33,810 nt of DNA from Gammaproteobacteria bacterium (GTDB lineage Bacteria; Pseudomonadota; Gammaproteobacteria; Steroidobacterales; Steroidobacteraceae): contig RGUL01000020.1 of NCBI GenBank assembly GCA_010027845.1, positions 1-33,810 on the forward strand. The letters run 5' to 3'. Below the pieces are notes generated by a model. The model saw only the letters and a list, made by a program, of their open reading frames with translations, made no database searches and was not told where the DNA came from. Of the stretch, positions 25,002 to 33,655 are shown one piece after another. Both the position numbers and the translations under genes were made by a program. Each line of letters opens with the position of its first letter. Position 1 is the stretch's first letter.

Positions 25002-25640
25002 TCAACCGATCGCGCAGGCGACGCCGGTGCCACCGAGACCGCAATAGCCGTTGGGATTTTTGGCGAGGTACTGCTGATGGTAGTCCTCGGCGTAAAAGAA
25101 TTCCGGCGCCGGCACGACCTCGGTCGTGATCGCACCGAATCGCCGCTCACCGAGACTGCGTTGATAAGCGTCGCGGCTCGCCAAAGCCGCTTCAAGTTGG
25201 GCGTCGCTGGTGCAATGAATCGCCGAGCGATATTGGGTGCCGATGTCGTTGCCTTGGCGCATACCCTGTGTCGGATCGTGGCGCTCCCAAAACGCGCGCA
25301 ATAAAGTCGTGAAGCGGCAGGCGGTCGGATCGAACACCACCCGTACGACTTCCGTGTGCCCGGTCCGACCCGAGCAGACTTCCTCGTAGGTTGGGTTAGG
25401 CGTGTAGCCGCCCGCATAGCCGACCGACGTGCTGACCACGCCCGGAATTTGCCAGAAGAGCCGCTCGGCGCCCCAGAAACAACCCATGCCGAACTGGGCG
25501 ACCTCTAGGCCGGCCGCGAACGGCGGCGACAACGGCGCGCCATTGACGTAGTGACGTTCGGGCACGCGCAAGGGCGTCGCCCGGCCGGGCAAGGCTTCGG
25601 CGGCGGTCACCAAGTCGGTCTTGCGGCGGAATAATCCCAT
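25002..25640 (-). CDS. msrA: Peptide methionine sulfoxide reductase A
   Basis: 212 residues. The catalytic motif [13 protein letters not shown] places the nucleophile at Cys54; [26 protein letters not shown] and [23 protein letters not shown] are diagnostic. Two C-terminal cysteines (Cys200 and Cys209, in [12 protein letters not shown]) match the two-resolving-Cys arrangement of the E. coli enzyme. It reduces methionine S-sulfoxide using thioredoxin. The ATG at 25640 gives an N-terminal extension of about 45 residues before the catalytic core, again like E. coli MsrA, and no signal peptide. An AGG lies close before the ATG. Confidence 0.96.
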   Translation of the reverse strand: MGLFRRKTDLVTAAEALPGRATPLRVPERHYVNGAPLSPPFAAGLEVAQFGMGCFWGAERLFWQIPGVVSTSVGYAGGYTPNPTYEEVCSGRTGHTEVVRVVFDPTACRFTTLLRAFWERHDPTQGMRQGNDIGTQYRSAIHCTSDAQLEAALASRDAYQRSLGERRFGAITTEVVPAPEFFYAEDYHQQYLAKNPNGYCGLGGTGVACAIG

Positions 25641-25705
25641 CCTAAGAGCCTCGCAAACGGGTCGAACGGAGGCGGAATTTTGGTGGCAGAGCCGCGGAAC
25701 ATCAA

Positions 25706-25711
25706 TACAAT
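25706..25711 (+). promoter_or_regulatory. -10-like TACAAT before the methyltransferase operon
   Basis: TACAAT (5 of 6 to consensus) ends 9 nt before the ATG at 25721, giving a predicted leader of only 2-3 nt. The -35 region is not convincing. Confidence 0.35.
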
Positions 25712-25720
25712 CGAGACGAA

Positions 25721-26338
25721 ATGACCACCTCCGCCAGCACACCGCGCTTGCGTGTCACGCTGCTCTGGTATCTCTGTTTGCTGCTGCTCACGGCCGTCAC
25801 CCGCAGCGCCCCGCTGCCCGTGCTGCTGCGCGGCGCACTCGATCTACTCGCTTTGCTGACGATCGTCGCCGCCTGCCTCGGGCGGGTCTGGTGTTCCGTG
25901 TTCATCGCCGGACGTAAAGACGCCGAACTGGTGACCATCGGACCATACGCACTCTGCCGACACCCGCTCTACACACTCTCCTTGCTCGGCGGCGTCGGGC
26001 TCGGTCTCGCGACGCATTCTTTGACGCTGACCGTCGCGACCTTGGTGGTACAAGGTGTGCTGTTCTCGCGGGCCGCGCGCGAAGAAGAACGATTCATGAC
26101 TGCACGTTTCGACGTGCGCTACGAGCGCTACCGCGAGCAGACGCCGCAATTTTGGCCACGACGCTGGCCGACGCGAGGCTGGCGAGCGTTCGTGCCCGAG
26201 AATCTCGAAGTTCGACCATTGATTCTCTGGAAATCGTTCGTCGACGCCGGTTCGTTCGCGTTGCTCTACGCGCTCGTCAACATCGCGGTTTTATGGCGGG
26301 ACCTCGCGGGGCTACCCAAAGTATTCGTCCTGCCGTGA
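25721..26338 (+). CDS. ICMT/PEMT-like membrane methyltransferase
   Basis: 205 residues with four to five hydrophobic helices. The signature [27 protein letters not shown], with the invariant RHP motif, and the downstream [22 protein letters not shown] block are the SAM-binding hallmarks of the isoprenylcysteine carboxyl methyltransferase / phospholipid methyltransferase family. Bacterial members are integral inner-membrane enzymes with mostly unknown acceptors. ATG at 25721, preceded by GAGACGAA. The stop overlaps the start of the kinase-like gene (GTGA), so the two form an operon. Confidence 0.88.
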   Translation: MTTSASTPRLRVTLLWYLCLLLLTAVTRSAPLPVLLRGALDLLALLTIVAACLGRVWCSVFIAGRKDAELVTIGPYALCRHPLYTLSLLGGVGLGLATHSLTLTVATLVVQGVLFSRAAREEERFMTARFDVRYERYREQTPQFWPRRWPTRGWRAFVPENLEVRPLILWKSFVDAGSFALLYALVNIAVLWRDLAGLPKVFVLP

Positions 26339-26973
26339 CCCGTCTCAAATCGGATCTCTTCGGCCACGTCGAACGCGAAGACTCCGCCGGCCGCAGCAGC
26401 GTGCTGCGCGACACGCGCAGTGCTCGCTGGTGGGCTCGACCACTCGCCCGACACCTTTTACGTCGCGAAAAGCGGGCGCTCATGGTGCTCGAGGGTGTCG
26501 AGCGCGTGCCGAAACTGTTGCACTGCGATGCGAACCATTTACGACGTGAATGGATCGAAGGGCTACCGATGCAGCGCGCCGCGCCACCTGACGCGCGCTA
26601 TTTCCGTGAGGCACTGCGGCTCGTGCGACTCCTGCACGCGCGCGACCTCACCCACGACGATCTCGCCAAAGAACCGAATTGGCTAGTGACGCCCGAAGGC
26701 TTACCGGCACTGGTCGACTTTCAACTCGCACGCCACGCGCCACGCCGCGATCGATTGTTCCGCATGCTCGCGCACGATGATCTGCGGCATATGTTGAAGC
26801 ACAAACGCCGCTATCGGCCGGAGCGATTGACCGCACGCGAACGCGCGATCCTCGCCTCGCCCTCGCCGCTGTCGCGACTCTGGCGCGCGACGGGCAAACG
26901 CCTTTACCGATTCGTCACACGCCGGCTACTCGGATGGGCGGACCGCGAAGGAGCCGGCGATCGGCTGGTGTAG
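26335..26973 (+). CDS. Small kinase-fold protein (RIO/LPS-kinase-like)
   Basis: 212 residues from the GTG at 26335. The catalytic loop is LTHDDLAKEPNWLV (106-118: His107, Asp109, Asn115) and the metal-binding motif is VDFQLA with Asp128, giving the HxDL...N...DF pattern of RIO, aminoglycoside and Kdo/heptose kinases. No glycine-rich loop is obvious in the short N-lobe; a Glu in REKRALMVLEGV (about 45-53) could be the helix-C glutamate. The C-terminal 70 residues are very basic (Arg/Lys rich), suited to membrane or nucleic-acid contact. Co-translated with the ICMT-like methyltransferase (GTGA), so it may modify a lipid or envelope component. The stop codon TAG forms the first half of a -10-like TAGAAT. 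Confidence 0.75.
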   Translation: MTRLKSDLFGHVEREDSAGRSSVLRDTRSARWWARPLARHLLRREKRALMVLEGVERVPKLLHCDANHLRREWIEGLPMQRAAPPDARYFREALRLVRLLHARDLTHDDLAKEPNWLVTPEGLPALVDFQLARHAPRRDRLFRMLAHDDLRHMLKHKRRYRPERLTARERAILASPSPLSRLWRATGKRLYRFVTRRLLGWADREGAGDRLV

Positions 26974-26976
26974 AAT
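26971..26976 (+). promoter_or_regulatory. -10-like TAGAAT at the end of the kinase gene
   Basis: TAGAAT, preceded by GGTG as in the ppc promoter, ends 7 nt before the ATG at 26984. Its first three bases are the stop codon of the kinase-like gene. It could give the small protein its own leaderless transcript. Confidence 0.35.
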
Positions 26977-27271
26977 GCAGACCATGACATCCTGTCACGC
27001 ACACAATCTTCGTCACGGTTTACGAGCGGGCGCACTCGAGACACCGAAACCCTATGGTCTGCGGGTCTCGCTGCTGCCGACCGACCCGATGCGCAAGCTA
27101 CTCGGCGAAGATTGGCATCGCACGCATTGGTATGCGACGGCCGAAGAGCGTGATGCGGCGTTACGCGAAATGAGTCGCAAGCACGAATATTCGCGACCGG
27201 GCGACAAACCGGCGCTGCAATTTGAACCGCTGGACGTGTCGACTCAGAACGTCCGACCGAGAAATAAATAA
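26975..27271 (+). CDS. Small conserved-looking protein (98 aa), unknown function
   Basis: 98 residues, soluble and charged, with a compact block GLRVSLLPTDPMRKLLGEDWHRTHWYATAEERDAAL (about 30-65) and MSRKHEYSRPGDKPAL. The composition and regular helix-forming tail look like a real folded protein and I have the impression of similar proteins in other Gammaproteobacteria, but I cannot name a family. The ATG at 26975 begins 1 nt after the kinase stop (coupled start); an ATG at 26984 fits a leaderless start after TAGAAT (26971-26976). The 3' end overlaps the convergent patatin gene by 28 bp. Confidence 0.72.
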   Translation: MQTMTSCHAHNLRHGLRAGALETPKPYGLRVSLLPTDPMRKLLGEDWHRTHWYATAEERDAALREMSRKHEYSRPGDKPALQFEPLDVSTQNVRPRNK

Positions 27272-29460
27272 AACGGCGTATCGGCGCCACCGAATCCCGT
27301 GCCGACATAGACCGGTCCGAGCGGCGTGTCGAAACCGAAGAATGCACTGCCCTGCTTGCGCGCATCGCCCCACTTGATGGCATCGCGCCGATCCCAAACA
27401 TTGCCCGCCTCGAACGATACGCCCGCGTAAGCCGGCACATTCAGAAAGCCCTCGCCGCCCGCACCGATCTTACGCAGGTACACGAGTCGTCCGATCGCGT
27501 AGTGCCGGCCACTGATCGAATCGCGCGGCAGACCCGATAAGTTCAAAAATCCACCGAGCGGAAACAAGCTACGCACCTCGGTCGCGTTAGCCGCGAAGTT
27601 GGTGCCGAACGAGGTCCACAACACCGCCGTGTTGCGACCGATCGAGCGCGCCGCGAGCCAATCGGCCGTGGCGACGTCCGCATCGCGTTGCGAACCGAGT
27701 GCGCGACGCTCGCCGCGCCACTCGAGCCGCAACGATTGGCCGTGCCGCGGGAAATTTCGGTCGTCGAGCGTGTCGTACGAGAAACGTGTGAAATATTCCC
27801 GCGCCGAAAATTGACTATCTTTGAGTGCGGGATCGCCGAGTCGCAACCGCGAACGGCCGGTCAAGCTTCGCACGCCTGCACGCATCTCGGCGAAGTTGGA
27901 AATTTCTCGGCCGACGTCGAGACCGTAGTCCGTGGTGCGCAAGCGGTAGTCGGCGACGAAACGCCCGGCCTCGAACAACGGAACGTTACGCAATTCGAAT
28001 CGTGCCTGCGGCATCAAAAACCAGCGCGCCCGCTCGCCGAACGGCAAGTGGAACTCGGTCGCGATGCGCGGTTGCGAGCCGACTTGAAAGTCCCAGACCC
28101 ACTCGGCGCCGAGCGAACTGATATCGGCGATGACGAATCGTGCGGCGGCGTTGTAATTCGCCTCACCCGAAAAATCATCCTCTAGATTGAGCCCGAAACG
28201 CACGTAGTTGGGGCCCCAAGAATTACGACGCGCAGACACCTCGAGCGCCGCGCGATCGGCATCGGTGGCCGTTAGTCGATAATCGACGCTTTCGAAATTA
28301 CCGCGTCCGAAGAGCGTACCGACCGCTGTGTCGAGTTCTTGCGGTTGCAGCGCACGGCTGATGAGCGGCGCAAATTCGGTTTCGAGTAAACGCGCATAGC
28401 GCTGTGAATCTGCCGCGACCCGCACGCTGTCGATCTTCGGCAGGCCACGGCGCACGGCGCTGCGTGATGCCAGATGACGTGCGAACTCGTCGGCGCTGAT
28501 CGAGAGCGGCGCGAGCCGCGTTGCCACCGCCTGCGCCGCCTGCTCGCCTAAGCCGATCGCGCGCGTCGTGATACCGAGATCGAAAGTCGAATCGTCGACA
28601 CCGAGCGCGGGACTCACGAGCACGTCCGATGGCCGCAACAAACCGCGCTGCGCGTCGCTGCCGCGACGCACCATTATCGACAACATCTGCGCGGAAATAT
28701 TGGGCGCAGAGTCTAATGATTGACGGGAGCGCAACGGAAAACCGACGTCGACGACGATTAAAACGTCGACGCCCATTTGGCGTGCGACCTCGACCGGCAA
28801 GTTGTCCACGAGTCCGCCGTCGACCAACAAACGACCGTCGATTTCGACTGGCGCGAATACCCCGGGCGCGGTCGAACTCGCGCGCATCGCCGTGACGAGA
28901 TCCCCCGAACCTAACACGACCGACGCACCACTCTCGATGTCCGTGGTCACGGCGCGAAACGGAATCGGCAAGCGATCGAAATCGTGAATCGTCGCCACCG
29001 GCGCCGTCACTTCCCGCAGCAACTGTGTCACCGCTTGCGACGACACTAAGCCTTTCGGCAAACGAAAACGCCCGGCATTCAAGCCCAGCGGTAACTTGAC
29101 CAAAAAACGTTCGTCTTCGGTTTTTCGTCGAAAGCTTTGCAAACGTCGTGGTACGCGCTCATCGAACGCGCCACGCCAGCGCGCCGAGTCGATCAAGGCT
29201 TCGATTTCGGCGGGCGAGAGACCGCTCGCATACAGCCCACCGACGACCGCCCCGACACTCGTGCCGGCGATCGCATCGATCGGCACGTGCTGCGCTTCGA
29301 GCGCCTTCAGAACGCCGATGTGCGCAGCACCGCGCGCACCACCACCGGAGAGCACGAGCCCGACGCGCGGCCGTGCCGAGTCGAGTGCCCATGCCGACGA
29401 CGCACCACAACATAGTGCGCAACACAGCAACAACCAAGATCGAAAACGCGCGGCGGACAC
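27244..29460 (-). CDS. PlpD-like patatin phospholipase with POTRA and beta-barrel (type Vd-like)
   Basis: 738 residues. Signal peptide about 1-26 (hydrophobic LLLCCALCC core); patatin domain about 31-320 with the oxyanion motif SGGGARG (38-44), the nucleophile elbow GTSVG (Ser68) and the catalytic Asp214 in LVDGGLVDNLP; a POTRA-like segment about 335-400; then a 16-strand-type Omp85 barrel from about 405 to the end, closing with FYLFLGRTF, a C-terminal Phe beta-signal. This matches the PlpD type V-d secretion architecture, in which a surface or secreted lipase travels with its own barrel. GTG start at 29460, 56 bp from the divergent TonB receptor start. The 3' end overlaps the small 98-aa gene. 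Confidence 0.92.
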   Translation of the reverse strand: MSAARFRSWLLLCCALCCGASSAWALDSARPRVGLVLSGGGARGAAHIGVLKALEAQHVPIDAIAGTSVGAVVGGLYASGLSPAEIEALIDSARWRGAFDERVPRRLQSFRRKTEDERFLVKLPLGLNAGRFRLPKGLVSSQAVTQLLREVTAPVATIHDFDRLPIPFRAVTTDIESGASVVLGSGDLVTAMRASSTAPGVFAPVEIDGRLLVDGGLVDNLPVEVARQMGVDVLIVVDVGFPLRSRQSLDSAPNISAQMLSIMVRRGSDAQRGLLRPSDVLVSPALGVDDSTFDLGITTRAIGLGEQAAQAVATRLAPLSISADEFARHLASRSAVRRGLPKIDSVRVAADSQRYARLLETEFAPLISRALQPQELDTAVGTLFGRGNFESVDYRLTATDADRAALEVSARRNSWGPNYVRFGLNLEDDFSGEANYNAAARFVIADISSLGAEWVWDFQVGSQPRIATEFHLPFGERARWFLMPQARFELRNVPLFEAGRFVADYRLRTTDYGLDVGREISNFAEMRAGVRSLTGRSRLRLGDPALKDSQFSAREYFTRFSYDTLDDRNFPRHGQSLRLEWRGERRALGSQRDADVATADWLAARSIGRNTAVLWTSFGTNFAANATEVRSLFPLGGFLNLSGLPRDSISGRHYAIGRLVYLRKIGAGGEGFLNVPAYAGVSFEAGNVWDRRDAIKWGDARKQGSAFFGFDTPLGPVYVGTGFGGADTPFYLFLGRTF

Positions 29461-29504
29461 GCGCGAAGAATACCAGCGAGCGCTTCGCCCTGCGCGAAAT
29501 GGCC

Positions 29505-29510
29505 GATAAT
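29505..29510 (+). promoter_or_regulatory. -10-like GATAAT before the second TonB receptor
   Basis: GATAAT (5 of 6 to consensus) ends 6 nt before the ATG at 29517, with no Shine-Dalgarno between, again suggesting a leaderless start. Confidence 0.35.
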
Positions 29511-29516
29511 GCGGTC

Positions 29517-31619
29517 ATGGCGAACCCCTCGCGACCAGCCTGCACCCGCTTACGATCCTTGGCCGTGGTCGTCGCGTTGCTCGCCGCGTCCGCGGCGGTG
29601 TACGCGTCCGATGCCAAAGACCTCGACGAGGTTGTCGTGAGCGCCGGTCGACGTCCGCAATCGTGGTTGGAAATCGGCGCCAGCCTGTCGCGCATCGCGG
29701 CCGACGAAACCGGGGTTGTCGACCTGTTGCACGTGGCCGATGCCCTCAATCGCGCCCCGGGCGTTTACATGCAACGCGGCAGCGGACAAGAAAGTTTGCT
29801 CGCAATCCGTTCGCCCGTGCTCACCGGCGCCGGTGCTTGCGGCGCATTTTTGGTGATGGAGGACGGCTTCCCCATCCGACCGGTCGGCTTCTGCAACGTC
29901 AATGAAATGTTCGAGATCAACACCTCGCAAGCGGCGGCGATCGAGGTTTTGCGCGGTCCCGGCACCGCTGTCATGGGTGCGAACGCCGTGCACGGTTCGG
30001 TGAGCGTACTCACCCCGGCGGTCGGGGACATTCGAAACTCCGCAGCGCTCGTCGCCGGCAGCGCCGAGCTGCGCAGCGCACGCTTTTCTTTGGCGAGCGA
30101 ACCGCAACTCGGCCTCGCCGCCTATGGGCTGTGGCGGAACGACGGCGGATTTCGCGATCACTCGGCGACACGCGATCGGAAATTGAATCTGTTGCGCGAT
30201 TCGATCGTTTTCGACGGCCAACTACGACTGCGGGCTGCGTTCACCAAACTCGACCAACAAACCGCCGGCTTCCTGCGTGGCTACGAAAGTTATCGGGATC
30301 CGGTACTGCGGCGGATCAACGCCAACCCCGAAGCCTTTCGTAACGCCGATGCAAACCGACTCTCTATCGATTGGACGCGCGGTGGCAAAGATACCGTGCG
30401 CGACGAACTTCGATTGACATTGCGCGATTCTTCGATGGAGTTTTTACAGCATTTTCTGCTCGGTAAGCCGCTCGAACGCAACGGCCAGCGCAGCGTCGCC
30501 GCGGCCGCGTCGCGTGCGGCGGCGCTGTCGGAATCGTTGCAGTATCGGCTCGGTGTCGATCTTGAGACGAGCCGTGGCTGGTTACTCGAAGTGCAGAACG
30601 GACCGACGCTCGAGGGCAGCGCCGCGGCGCGCGCCATCCGCCCCGCCGGCAAACACTATGACTACTCAGTCGACGCGAGGGTCATCGGGCTGCAAGCGCA
30701 GCTCGGCGGTCCGCTCGGTCGTCATTTCGATTGGCAGGTCGCGGTACGCGGCGATGACACCCGCTACGCTTACGACAATCGCATGCGCGACGGAAACACC
30801 GCCGAAGACGGCAGCGCGTGCGGTATCACGGGCTGCCTCTACAACCGTCCCGCGGATCGCACCGATCGCTACTCGACCCTGACGCCACGCCTCGAATTCG
30901 GCTGGATACCCACGAGCGACCAGCGCTTTTATTTCACCGCCAGCAACGGCTTTCGGCCGCCGGAGGCCACCGAGCTTTACCGCCTGCAGCGAAACCAAAG
31001 CGTCGCCGATTTGCACGCCGAGCGCATGCGTGCGAGCGAACTCGGTTGGCATCACCGAGGATCGAATTGGCGTTTTTCTTTGGCCGCATTCGATGCCACA
31101 CGTACCGCCGTGATCCTGCGCGACGCGAACGGATTCAACGTTCCGGATGGCAAAACCACACACCGTGGCGTCGAATACGAATGGCAGTACGCTGCAACGC
31201 CGGATATCGACGTCACGCTCGCCGGCAGCCGCGCCCGCCATCGCTATGCGTTCTCGCGCGCGATCGACGGCGGCGAAACGATCGTCGCCGGCAAAGATAT
31301 CGACACCGCGCCGCGCGCGCTCGACACGCTCGAAATCACCTGGCGCCCGACGTCGTTTTGGACGACGGGGCTCACTGTGCGCAGGGTCGGTGATTACTAC
31401 GCCGACGCCGCGAACGAGCACCGCCAAAGCGGTCATACGGTGGCGGATCTTAGGGTCAGCGCCCGTCTCGGCGGCCAATGGCGCACGAGCCTGAACGTCG
31501 ACAATCTCACCGATCGACTGTTCGCCGATCGCGCCGATTTTGCGCAAGGCGAATGGCGTTATTTCCCAGCGCCACGCCGCAGCGTGTTTCTCACGCTCGA
31601 GTGGCAAGCACCGCGATAG
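29517..31619 (+). CDS. TonB-dependent outer-membrane receptor (700 aa)
   Basis: Signal peptide of about 37 residues (basic MANPSRPACTRLRS, then a hydrophobic Ala/Val core to VYAS), TonB box DEVVVSAGR, plug domain with DALNRAPGVYMQRGSGQES, VMEDGFPIRP and IEVLRGPGTAVMGANAVHGSV, and a barrel ending in FLTLEW. Length and plug resemble BtuB/siderophore-type receptors more than the 846-residue receptor at 11376. Two Cys pairs are visible: one in the plug (GACGAFL and GFCNV) and one in a loop (ACGITGCLY). The ligand is unknown. ATG 29517 is preferred; an ATG six codons upstream (29499) is possible. Convergent with the PPK2 gene (10-bp gap). Confidence 0.93.
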   Translation: MANPSRPACTRLRSLAVVVALLAASAAVYASDAKDLDEVVVSAGRRPQSWLEIGASLSRIAADETGVVDLLHVADALNRAPGVYMQRGSGQESLLAIRSPVLTGAGACGAFLVMEDGFPIRPVGFCNVNEMFEINTSQAAAIEVLRGPGTAVMGANAVHGSVSVLTPAVGDIRNSAALVAGSAELRSARFSLASEPQLGLAAYGLWRNDGGFRDHSATRDRKLNLLRDSIVFDGQLRLRAAFTKLDQQTAGFLRGYESYRDPVLRRINANPEAFRNADANRLSIDWTRGGKDTVRDELRLTLRDSSMEFLQHFLLGKPLERNGQRSVAAAASRAAALSESLQYRLGVDLETSRGWLLEVQNGPTLEGSAAARAIRPAGKHYDYSVDARVIGLQAQLGGPLGRHFDWQVAVRGDDTRYAYDNRMRDGNTAEDGSACGITGCLYNRPADRTDRYSTLTPRLEFGWIPTSDQRFYFTASNGFRPPEATELYRLQRNQSVADLHAERMRASELGWHHRGSNWRFSLAAFDATRTAVILRDANGFNVPDGKTTHRGVEYEWQYAATPDIDVTLAGSRARHRYAFSRAIDGGETIVAGKDIDTAPRALDTLEITWRPTSFWTTGLTVRRVGDYYADAANEHRQSGHTVADLRVSARLGGQWRTSLNVDNLTDRLFADRADFAQGEWRYFPAPRRSVFLTLEWQAPR

Positions 31620-31629
31620 TCGCGAATAT

Positions 31630-32469
31630 TCACGTAATGCGAATCTTGGCAGGGTCGTACGGCAGCTTCGGCCAGCGCAACGGCAAAGCCTCGAGTTCCT
31701 CGCGCACGATCTGCGAGACGGCAAAATCGCGAAACCATTTGCGGTCTGCGGGAATCACATACCAGGGTGCGTGAGCGGTACTGCATAGACCGAGCGCGTC
31801 GCGATAGGCCGCTCGATAGAGATTCCATTTGCGTCGCTTGTCGAGATCGTCGGGATCGAACTTCCACTGCTTGTCGATCGCATTGAGCCGCTCTTCGAAA
31901 CGTACTTTTTGTTCGGCTCGGCTGATCTGCAAGAAGATCTTGACCACCCGCGTACCCGACTCACCGAGCACCTCCTCGAACGAATTGATGCGCGCGTAAC
32001 GCGCCCGCCAAACGTCCTTCGGCACGAGCTCTTCGACGCGCGCGACCAACACGTCTTCGTAGTGCGAACGATTGAACACTGCAATCGTACCGCGCTCGGG
32101 TACGCGCTGATGCACCCGCCAAAGAAAGTCGTGCTGCAACTCGAGATCGGTCGGTTTTTTAAAGGCTGTCACGGCACAGCCCTGCGGATTGAACGCACCG
32201 ATGACGCGCCGGATCGTGCTGTCTTTGCCACCGCCGTCGATCGCCTGCAGGACCACCAACAAAGAATAGCGGCGCTGCGCGAACATTTTGTATTGCAGAT
32301 CACGCATCCGCTGCAGGTTCTCACCGGTCGCCTGCTCGGCTTCGTCGCGCCCCCAGCCGAAGCTGCGCGCGGCGTCGACGTCCGAAAGTCGAGGTTTTTG
32401 CATGGGCCGCACACGCAGCGTGGCGCGTAGCGCGTCCCGCGACAGGCGTGGCGTCGCAACCGCACTCAT
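31630..32469 (-). CDS. ppk2: Polyphosphate kinase 2 family protein
   Basis: 279 residues, single PPK2 domain. The P-loop is LQAIDGGGKDSTIRRV (74-89), followed by GCAVTAFKKPTDLELQHDFLWRVHQ and the Walker B block FNRSHYEDVLVARVEEL (132-148), then the lid region with basic RFEERLNAIDKQWKF. The family phosphorylates nucleoside mono- or diphosphates with polyphosphate, or runs in reverse; the class cannot be fixed by eye. ATG at 32469 overlaps the stop of the agmatine deiminase gene (ATGA), so both are one operon. Its stop is 10 bp from the TonB receptor stop. Confidence 0.93.
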   Translation of the reverse strand: MSAVATPRLSRDALRATLRVRPMQKPRLSDVDAARSFGWGRDEAEQATGENLQRMRDLQYKMFAQRRYSLLVVLQAIDGGGKDSTIRRVIGAFNPQGCAVTAFKKPTDLELQHDFLWRVHQRVPERGTIAVFNRSHYEDVLVARVEELVPKDVWRARYARINSFEEVLGESGTRVVKIFLQISRAEQKVRFEERLNAIDKQWKFDPDDLDKRRKWNLYRAAYRDALGLCSTAHAPWYVIPADRKWFRDFAVSQIVREELEALPLRWPKLPYDPAKIRIT

Positions 32470-33566
32470 GCACCACCCCCTAAAGGGATTTGTTGGGTGA
32501 TGCAGTGGATGTTGCCACCGCCGAGCAAAATTTCGCGCGCTGGCACGCCGACGATCCGGCGATCGGGAAATGCCTGCTTCAAAATGCGACGAGCCGCAGC
32601 ATCTTTGCGCGCATCAAGCAACGGCATCACGACTGCACCGTTCGGCAAATAAAAGTTGACGTAACTCGCCGCGAGTCGCTCACCGGCGCGCCGCCGTTTC
32701 GCGCCGCGTCTGCGCTGCACACCCGAAGCCTCGCGCGCCGTCATGTAGAGCGGCCCCGGCATCGGCAATTTGACGACCTGCAAACGCTCACCGCGCGCAT
32801 CTCTCGCCGCCAGCAAACGCTCGTACGCGTCGCGCGAAATTCGGTGCATCGGATCGCGGCGATTTTCTTCATAGGCGAGCAGCACGCAGCCGGGCGCTAC
32901 GAAACAGGCGAGATTGTCGATATGGCCGGAGGTTTCGTCGGCCCACACACCATCACCGAGCCAGATCACGGTACGCGCCCCGGTGTAGGCCTTGAGCAAG
33001 TTTTCGATGCGCTGCCTGCCGAGCGTCGGATTGCGATTCGGATTGAGCAAGCATTGCTCGGTGACGAGCAAGGTGCCGGCACCATCACTGTGGATCGCCC
33101 CACCCTCGCACACCATGGGCGCTCGATAGCGCGGCAAGCCCTCGATTTCGAGCACGCGACGCGCCACTCGAGCATCTTGATCCCAAGGAAAATACAAGCC
33201 GCCGTCGAGTCCACCCCAAGCGTTGAAGCGCCAGTCGACGCCGCGCACCACGCCCCGCCGCGAGACCACACAGGTGGGTCCGACGTCGCGCATCCAGGCG
33301 TCGTCGCTCGCGAGCTCGACAACCCGTACCCGCGGCCCGAGCAACCGCGCGGCGACGTCGCGCTGCTCAGCCGATGCACCCACCGTCACCGGCTCGAAGC
33401 GCGCGATCGCGCGAGCGACCGCCACAAATGCCCGTTGTGCGGGCTGCGCGGCATTTCGCCAGTTATCCGGACGTTGCGGCCACAGCATCCAGCAGCCGCG
33501 GTGGGGCTCGAATTCTCCCGGCATTCGACAACCGTCGGCGGCGGGCGTTGAACGGAGATTGGCCAT
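32466..33566 (-). CDS. aguA: Agmatine deiminase family protein
   Basis: 366 residues. MPGEFEPHRGCWMLWPQRPDNWR (15-37), DAWMRDVGPT, VCEGGAIHSDGAGTLLVTEQCLLNPNRNP, WADETSGHIDNLACF and the C-terminal GGNIHCITQQIP with catalytic Cys355 are the standard PPAD/AguA blocks. It hydrolyses agmatine to N-carbamoylputrescine and ammonia, feeding putrescine synthesis; bacterial peptidyl-arginine-deiminase-like members can differ in substrate. The start at ATG 33566 is chosen because the conserved N-terminus begins soon after and TAGAAT lies 7 nt upstream; ATGs at 33575 and 33614 are in frame. It is co-translated with ppk2 and divergent from icd. Confidence 0.93.
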   Translation of the reverse strand: MANLRSTPAADGCRMPGEFEPHRGCWMLWPQRPDNWRNAAQPAQRAFVAVARAIARFEPVTVGASAEQRDVAARLLGPRVRVVELASDDAWMRDVGPTCVVSRRGVVRGVDWRFNAWGGLDGGLYFPWDQDARVARRVLEIEGLPRYRAPMVCEGGAIHSDGAGTLLVTEQCLLNPNRNPTLGRQRIENLLKAYTGARTVIWLGDGVWADETSGHIDNLACFVAPGCVLLAYEENRRDPMHRISRDAYERLLAARDARGERLQVVKLPMPGPLYMTAREASGVQRRRGAKRRRAGERLAASYVNFYLPNGAVVMPLLDARKDAAARRILKQAFPDRRIVGVPAREILLGGGNIHCITQQIPLGGGA

Positions 33567-33573
33567 CGAAAAC

Positions 33574-33579
33574 ATTCTA
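33574..33579 (-). promoter_or_regulatory. -10-like TAGAAT before the agmatine deiminase gene
   Basis: TAGAAT on the minus strand ends 7 nt before the ATG at 33566 and there is no Shine-Dalgarno between them, the same layout as at ppc and the 98-aa gene. Confidence 0.4.
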
Positions 33580-33655
33580 GCCAAGCGGGTGCCGGAGGTC
33601 CGCTGTGCTAGCATTTCGCCGCCGAAAAAGTCGCTCTCAAGGAGAAGTTGTCATC

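Noticed and set aside
24992-25003. Small inverted repeat between the aminotransferase and msrA stops
   Set aside because: Arms of only 4 bp with no T-tract; not enough to call a bidirectional terminator.
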